The position numbers and the translations under genes were made by a program. The notes under the pieces were generated by a model. The model was not told the DNA's origin, ran no database searches, and was given only the letters and a program-made list of their open reading frames with translations. From contig CM038467.1 in assembly GCA_021464415.1 (NCBI GenBank), positions 65,601,159-65,665,158 of the forward strand: 64,000 bases of DNA, given 5' to 3'. Source of the stretch: Lonicera japonica. Taxonomy: Eukaryota > Streptophyta > Magnoliopsida > Dipsacales > Caprifoliaceae. Shown one piece after another: positions 57,201 through 64,000 of this stretch (its first letter is position 1; each line of letters starts with the position of its first letter).

Positions 57201-58874
57201 TTGAGAAACTGATTATATCTTATTAATGAAAACATTATTAAGGACATTATTAAGAAAATCTCCTAAGAGCTTATAATCGCTCCTTCTACCCACAATTTTA
57301 TCTTTTACTAGGCGGATCAATGTGACTGGGTCCACTACCTGGCCTTCCTCAGTAAGCGCCATGATATATGTCTCTTCTTGAGGCTGGATGTGTTCTTCAG
57401 AAAATAGGCTTCTCATCATGCTTGATATATCTTCTACTTCTTTTTCCTCATTCATGCTTTGAACTTTCAGTGCAATGCATATGGCCTTCCTTGCAATACA
57501 AGTCTTCAACATAAAATATCTCAAACCCTGGAACTCTTTCACCTTTCGAATTGACCCACGGCTCGTGGAATCCACAAAATCGAAAATCCTCTCCTTCTTT
57601 CACTAAAAACCCATTAAGAGAAGTGTTGAGCACTCCGCAGCCCAAACCTTCTGTAAATCCATCTTCTGTGTTACCTGCTTAATCTGGAAAACTCAATCCA
57701 GCATATTTTCTTTCTTGCATATGGGGCTCAATTGGCTCACCTATTCCAATATGTCTATCTCCCAGTCTCGGCCTGGAGTGTAACCCATAGTATTCATCAT
57801 GGCCACCACTCTCGCATTCAGAAATGGCACTGTTTTAGGAGGTAGATACCCGATCTTCTGCATAATCAGAGCTTGTACCCTAGGTTCGCATTGGAAGCCC
57901 CCTAACTGCACATCTTGACTCCTTATACCTAAGACAGGTGTATCTTTAGGCATTATGGTTTTATCATAATCACCATGTATCACAATAACCTCATCCCCTA
58001 CCGGGATCTTGATCTTTTAATGTAGAGAAGACGGAAGAGCCCCCACTGAATGTATCCATGCGCATCCGAGCAACAAGTTAAAGCTCGATGGTATGTCGAT
58101 AACTTGGAATTCAATAGGAAACTTGATTGGCCCAATTAGTAAGTTCAAGTTAACAGGCCCTAACACTGCGCTCTTGGTGTTATCATATGCCCTTACCGTT
58201 ACCAGGGATTCCTCCAAGCTACTTTAATCGAGTCCTAAAGCCTTGAAGGTTTTGAGTGGACATACGTTTATAGTCGCCCCATTATCAATGAGCACCTTCA
58301 GGACTACCATTCCTCTAGTTTCAACAGATATGTGGAGGGCTTGATCATGGTTCCTCCTCAGAGGTAATAGGTCTTCGTCTAAAAATGACAAACTGTTATG
58401 TAGGCTTAGGGTCCCGATCATTGCTGTTAGTTGTTTCAGGGTTGATTTTATTGGGACTATGGCCTCGTCCATGAGCCTAAGAAAGGCTGCTCGATGGGGG
58501 GTTGGAAGATACAAACAGGACCCAAATGGAGATTTGAGCCTGCGTTTTCTTTAGTTGTTCAACTTAGCTCTTTTTGGGCTGAGCCGCTTCCTTCCTGTCT
58601 TCTTCCTTTTCCTTTTCTTGGGTTTGATAAACCTTCCCTGATTGTGTGAGCTGTTGTACCCACTTGGCCAAATTTTCCTTTTCAGCCATATCAAATTCTG
58701 CAGCTACCTTTGACCAGTCAAAACTGATTGTATCAATGTATGGTCGAGTTATTTTTCTTGAAATGGACCACTTCCTATTGGATGCATCTTGCCCAATCTT
58801 CACTTTCTTTTTTGGTAACCCAAACCTTGCCGGCGCAGTTGGGTTTTGACAACAATGGGCTCGGCAATGCCTTG
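57201..58874 (-). pseudogene. Tat/Ogre-like pol, copy 2: aspartic protease, G-patch and linker
   Basis: Protease motif LIDNGATINVCPL near 58235-58290, NLLLGCAWIHSVGALPSSLH near 58020-58080, and a G-patch-like segment MGYTPGRD near 57770, where copy 1 keeps RGLGDRHIG. The linker before RT has a deletion relative to copy 1 near 57140 and another near 57309. It is also open at MYLPTPHRAAFLRLMDEAIV. It ends at the ATTAT insertion site of LTR B. Confidence 0.86.
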
Positions 58875-58879
58875 ATTAT

Positions 58880-61246
58880 TGACTACTCTAAAAAAGTATG
58901 AAGTTATCGGACCCAAGTGCAGGTGGTTGGTCAAGTAATAAATACTCGATAAGTCTGAGGCCGATCCACGGGGAGGAGGGTAGTTCTTTGAATTAGGAAT
59001 GTTTTTTTCAAAGGGAGAGAGGAGAAAAAATATATAAAAGATGAAATATGGAGAGAATGGAATGAGAATCAATAACTAAACTAACTAAAGGCAATATAAC
59101 TAAATAAAACATGCAAATAAAACTAAACTTGAAGGTAGCGAAACATTACTATCCTAAAAGCAACCAAACTAAAATAAAATGAACATGCAAAAAGGGCTAA
59201 ATAAAATAACTAATAACAACAACATACTAAATTAATTAAACGCATGAAAAACTTTAATTAAAATTAAGAATAAAAAGTGATAAGGATATCTATAAGTTCT
59301 GGGCAACACAACAGGCAATTCGATGGATCGAGAATCCTTTTTTAATTAATTTTTCTTTAAAAATCAGCCTACTATCCATGAGCTAATTGATCTCATAAAC
59401 TCGTATCTTTTGCAATAATTCATGCGTGACATGAACTAAACGTACCAATACTAATTATGGAATCAATTCGCATTACTTAATTTTATCGAAAAAACTTGTT
59501 TATTAAAGTGAAGTAGTACTTGACACTACAAAACCTTTTATTAAAAGTGAGTTTAGAAATATTAAGTAAAAGCCACAATTTAGTTCAAATAGGTTAAAAC
59601 ATGATTAAAATCAAATTTGAACTAAAGCGGGCGGTGAAAACACAAAATTGGCGATTTCGGTATCAAAAAGTAAGGATTAAAATTAATATCGAAAATAGGC
59701 CACTATAGTTTGAAATTATAAAGATACAAAACCAATTAATTTAGAGAGCATAGACCGCTCTCTAAGTCAACTAGTTAGGGTTTAGCGCACAAAACAACGA
59801 TTCAAACTAGTTTGGTTATTTTGTGAAAAAGATTTTATTAAATTTATTATAAAAATATGTGATTAGCATATTAGGATAATAATTTAATAAAAATTAGATT
59901 TATAATGACCTATTAACCAATTAAAAGTTAATTAGAATTGAAGTCGGGTCCTAAAAATTATCGCGTCGGCATACCCGTTTCTTACGGACCCCTAACAAAC
60001 GAACTAGCCAAACATATCTAATAAATTCATGGGCAATAAATTACATAAATAAAACAGCCTATATAAATTCATAAATTGAAATCTATATAAAATCATAAGC
60101 ATGCAAAATTTATATTAATAATTAACAAAGCAATAAATAAATTGAGAACCTGAAATTGAAGTGCGCGCATAAACCAATATTTAATTCTGAAATTAATCTT
60201 CAATAACGTACTAAAATCCTTCGTCTTTAACTCCAAATTGACACGAACGGTACAAAATAAACCCTTAATGTGTAGAACAAAAATTAAATAAAGAAAGAAA
60301 GAAAAAAAGAATGGAGAGAGAAGAAAAATGGAGAGAAAGAGAGAGAGGGACGACTATTGTGGTTGATTGTGGCTGCTGCTCACGGCTGGCTGCTGCTTTG
60401 TGATGATGATGTTGGCTTTATAATTTTATGAACTTAATTTAATTAGGTTTTTTCTTTGTGATGATGATGTTGGCTTTATAATTTTACGAAGTTAATTTAA
60501 TTAGGTTTGTTATTGGATGGGCCTATTAATTGGCTTCAAAAATTGATCAAAAAGGAACCATAAACTGCTACCAATGGGACTTGAACCCGAGACCATGAGG
60601 ATGCTACTTCTCATGCAAACCATCTGGGCTAGGCCCACTTTTGATAATTTTTTGCACCTTTAATTGTTTTATTCATTCGCGCAGGAATGTGCTCCTCCAG
60701 CACATTGTTCGTATTTTGTTCATAACTTTGTGCTCCGAACTCCGATTGACACAATGTTTTCTCCCACGCGTAGCTAACTTAGAGATATACAACTTTTGTT
60801 TCTGGAGTTTTCTTCAAATTCTGTATGGATAAATACCAGAATTCGCTGGAACAGAGGCGTTGCGTGCGGTGGATCTCTTCTTCAACTGAAAATTTCCCAA
60901 ATTGATTCAAACGATTTTTTCTTTGCTTGGGATGTTTTATCGGCTTCTCTTAGTCTATTTCATCTACTCCCTTCATACTTGAGCTTGGTAATTGCTTTCG
61001 GTTCCCTTCTTAAACTCAATTTAACTCCGAATTTGACTGACAATGACTAATTTTTGGGGAATTTACTTTTGAATTCATTATTGTTCATTTTTAACCTGTA
61101 AAAAGGCTAAAATGCACTAGAAACAATCATATTATCCTATTTCATGATTAAAACTCAATTCTTAAAAATTTAGGATAATTAGAATTACATTCATGCATAT
61201 TAAGCCATCTAAATATGTATAAAAATACAATATTTTGGCTTAATCA
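58880..61246 (-). mobile_element. LTR B (copy 2), complete solo LTR, TSD ATTAT
   Basis: On the plus strand it runs TGACTACTC to GGCTTAATCA and is 2367 bp, flanked by ATTAT at 58875-58879 and 61247-61251. It sits between gag and the protease of the Tat/Ogre-like element. Its first 1.5 kb matches 36767-38318. A ~58-bp unit with CTTTGTGATGATGATGTTGG is duplicated at 60396-60511. It contains a tRNA-like segment. No coding domain. Confidence 0.93.
60567..60638 (-). other. tRNA-like segment with pol III A- and B-box matches, inside LTR B
   Basis: On the minus strand TAGCCCAGATGG (60631-60620) resembles an A box and GGTTCAAGTCCC (60587-60576) is a good B box, within a 72-base tRNA-like stretch. It does not fold into a clean cloverleaf by eye, so I read it as a tRNA-derived SINE remnant rather than a working tRNA gene. 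Confidence 0.5.
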
Positions 61247-61251
61247 ATTAT

Positions 61252-63048
61252 TCGTGCCCAACCCTTGTCTGGGCAGTATTTTCATTTCTCGAAATTGGTG
61301 GAGCTTCTTTCATCATATCTCGGAACATGATTTCCAAGTTTTCTTCATCTTCCTTTATCCAGCCCCGATCTACACGGACTTCAACACAGTAAACTACTAC
61401 AGGCTTTTCTCCTTTCTCCTTTACTGGCCAGATCAAGGAGATGGGATCACATTCTTCTTTTTTAACTAATACGACATTGATTACCCCTCTATGGTTAAGG
61501 AACGGATTCTTCACAACATTTGGTGGCTCTAGGTCAGGGATTCTTCCCGACTTGATTAGATCCTGGATGGTGTGCCTTAGGGCCTTGCATCGGTTAGTGC
61601 TGTGTCTTGGGCCTTTGTGGTATTCACAACGTTCATTGGTGTTCCAACTAGCAGGCAGTGGATCGGGAGGAGCCTGAAGGGCCAATGGTCGCATGATCCC
61701 ACTTTCTTGCAATGCAGCTAGAGTTTTACTTAAGGTGGCCGGAAACGTGTGAAATAGCGATCTTTGTTTTTTTATTTTGGTTCATGAACCCTTAGCCTTG
61801 GGTTGACCCTTGTTCTCTTCGGTACTAAAAATTAGTTCGTTAATAAGGACCCGAGTTCTGATGAGACCACACTTAATTAATAACAGAAACATATTTCTTG
61901 TACTGGGACGAGGCTTTCTTAACCTCGGCGGCTTTTGTAAGTTCTTCTTTGGTTTCATTAGCCACGTGCATCAAAGCTTTGTATTTTTCAAAATACTGTC
62001 GCCTCATACCATTTCTGATCTCAGGTTTAAAATTTTTGACAATTATGCCCAATTGTTCCTCCTCAGAGACCCGATCAATCATCTGTGATGGTAATTCCCT
62101 CTAGCTTGTGATAAAGTCATTGACACTTTCATTGTCTCGCTACTTAGCCATTTCGAGGTGCTTACGAGTAACTTTCAACTCCTTATTTGATTTGTAGTGT
62201 TCCATAAACTCCTTCACAATACTTTTCCAGTTGGCCACCCTGTATTTTTCCAACCCTAAAAACCAACTGTGTGCGGGCCTTGTCAAAGTCTAATGGAAAC
62301 CTTGGGCTAAGTGAGTCTCATTCAACCCATACAACTGCATAGTGCGAATAAAGGCCTTAAAATGTAGATGGGACGGGCTATTTTTCGAGAATTTTTCCAC
62401 ATTGGGAAGCTTAAAACTCACCGGCAACCTGGCTTTAGGGAAAAGAGACATATTTTGGAGATCGGCTATGTCATCAACCTTATCCGTCACTTTCTGGTTT
62501 AGAGCCTTCATTTGTTCCTTCAGTAGGGTGATGGCTTCATTCTCCTTAGTTTGTTCAACTACCGACTCAGCGTACTGCCCCATATATGGATCTGGTTCGT
62601 GCCCTTCGAAGAGTGGGTTATGGTGTTGTCGGGGTTGCTTGTGTTCAGGATGGAGCCACATATTGACAGCATCTGGTACTGGCGGGCCTTGGCGCAGCGG
62701 GGGAACTGGTAGGACATTTTGCTAAGGTAGGGGAATTGGTTGGCCTTAGCCTTGGTTGTGAGCGGGATTAGGATTTTGTTGATTCGGTTTGACAGGTGCC
62801 CGGGCAGTAAGTAGGGTATCCAGACGGGCCTAGGTGGTCCTAAGAAGATTGGTCATGGTGTTTATAGATTGAGCCAAACCCTGTACCATTTGGTAAAGCT
62901 GTTCTAGAGTAAGGGCTTCGAGATTGACTGGTAAAACGGGACTGGGCGGCAGATCCGCTACATGGTGTTGACATTTGGCATCATTAATCCTTCCTTCATT
63001 AACCTCTATCTGGTCATTGTGATAATCAAGAGCACGTCGTCGCGGCAT
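61252..63048 (-). pseudogene. Gag of the Tat/Ogre-like element, copy 2
   Basis: The start MPRRRALDYHNDQIEVNEGR is at 63048. Further in are a Pro-rich linker, then the structured gag domain LPVSFKLPNVEKFSKNSPSH, FKAFIRTMQLYGLNETHLAQ and AHSWFLGLEKYRVANWKSIV. These are followed by VNDFIT, RELPSQMIDRVSEEEQLGII near 62050, and a Cys/His segment CEYHKGPRHSTNRCKALRHT near 61590-61620. In-frame stops (near 62833, 62293, 62145 and 62100) and a frame break near 61800 disable it. The last codons reach the ATTAT site where LTR B is inserted, with a TAA at 61248-61250 in the TSD. Confidence 0.88.
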
Positions 63049-64000
63049 GATGAGAGGTGAGTCTGGTCGAGTAAGTCTACCTGTATGATCCCTACCAGCC
63101 CAACCAGCCAGTGTATTTCAGCAACAAAAACCTGATAGTGGTGGAGAAAAGACAGAGATAAGGACGGCGAGCCAGAACTAGATAACTGATACTTTTTGCC
63201 AATTGATTGCGTAATTCTCGAGAAAGGGTGTGACTCGATGATATGCAAATAGAAAACCACTTTTTAGTGTTTAGGCGAAAATAAACTGACAGTAACAACT
63301 TGAGAGCCCCGTGGACAAGTTTAGGGTGGGAATATAAATTCCCGGGGTGTCTTTTTAAACTTTTGATTTTGAAAATTATTTTTTTTGAAAATTCATTTTT
63401 GAAAATGACTCATTTCTTTGAAAAAATATTTTGAAAAATCAGGAAGTTCTCTCCTCTTAGAATTATTTTTTCATGAAAATAGTGATAGGGAAATTCTCAC
63501 TAACGAGTTTTAGTGAAGGATTTCTACGGACGGGGTTGGACAGCCACCGGCCGTACTTGCCAAACCAAGAGTGGTATGTACGATAAGGCCTTTTGTTCAC
63601 TAGTCTCACAACCGACGGTCAAGAAAACATGCAAAAATTTATGTGTACTAAGCTGATGCATCCTATATGCAAGCGTGGTTTAATGATTAAGGTTTATGCT
63701 CCCTCCTATTTGGCTAGGTCTTGCTATATACCCCAACGGCGAGTACGTGCAAGGACCTTTTGATATACATTCTGGGTACATGAGTGTACTCGTCACTCGA
63801 TATACCTCAGTTTGGTACTTGGCCAAGGAGAGTGGTCCTATGCGTTTTTGCCTAATGTAGACTTGCAAGTCCACGACCTAGTCAAGACTCTGGTCCTGAG
63901 GTTGATAAGGTAAATTCACACTCGCAATAATACATGATGATAGTGGGTGCGTGCAAAATAACAATTATGGAGGTACATTATGAAAAGCGCTTTAGGGTTT
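63049..64000 (-). mobile_element. 5' untranslated region of the Tat/Ogre-like element, copy 2
   Basis: Noncoding sequence upstream of gag with respect to the minus-strand element. It has GAAAAT-rich repeats at 63360-63480 and no credible ORF. The primer-binding site and 5' LTR are not recognised and probably lie beyond the window. Confidence 0.55.

Noticed and set aside
60567..60638. A functional tRNA gene
   Set aside because: The A box is interrupted and no clean acceptor or anticodon stem is evident; kept only as a tRNA-like segment.

Overview
This is a window of nuclear DNA from a flowering plant, most likely a eudicot. The evidence is one ordinary intron-containing BAHD acyltransferase gene in AT-rich DNA, surrounded by deeply nested plant LTR retrotransposons (Ty3/gypsy Tekay-like and Tat/Ogre-like, plus Ty1/copia), a Mutator-like (MULE) relic and a Stowaway-type MITE. 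I cannot name the species.

Layout. 1-5842: end of a Tekay-like Ty3/gypsy element with its 3' LTR, split by a solo LTR (2628-5334, TSD CCAAA). 5843-11545: repeat-derived DNA holding a decayed Tat-type gag on the minus strand, interrupted by a 5'-truncated copia pol (8773-10185). 11546-20513: the only gene-like host segment, with an apparently intact BAHD acyltransferase (13019-14590, minus, two exons), long AT-rich noncoding DNA, and an ~0.8 kb tandem duplication whose second copy carries a MITE (19907-20159). 20514-24060: a second Tekay-like solo LTR (TSD AAGAT). 24066-25498: 5' fragment of another gypsy element. 25499-38318: a minus-strand Tat/Ogre-like element (3' LTR, PPT, 3' UTR satellites, integrase, two RNase H domains, RT, G-patch, protease) holding two nested LTRs. 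38319-48271: a MULE fragment with the C-terminus of a MuDR-type transposase (plus) and a multi-exon Ulp1/C48 protease-like gene (minus) interrupted by a solo LTR (41453-43263, TSD CAAAG). 48272-54559: the 3' part of a plus-strand Tat/Ogre-like element carrying an antisense plant mobile domain (PMD) pseudogene, 3' UTR repeats, PPT and 3' LTR. 54560-64000: a second copy of the same minus-strand Tat/Ogre-like element, complete through gag and 5' UTR.

The two minus-strand element copies (31114-38318 and 53382-60412) share two secondary insertions at identical positions. They are therefore a duplication rather than independent insertions. The copy-1 break joins LTR sequence to MULE transposase at a GATGATGATGT microhomology. 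Copy 1 holds LTR A as a clean solo LTR, while in copy 2 the same LTR is still attached to internal sequence (PPT, 3' UTR, PMD gene).

The most interesting signal is regulatory. Six LTR copies of five families, and also the antisense promoter of the PMD gene, carry an array of short palindromes or inverted half-sites upstream of the TATA box or presumed promoter; a seventh LTR shows a weaker version. The palindrome differs from family to family. In the PMD-bearing element, the LTR promoter and the internal antisense PMD promoter share the core CCGTACGG, although about 2 kb apart and in opposite orientation. This suggests an element-specific binding system serving both promoters.
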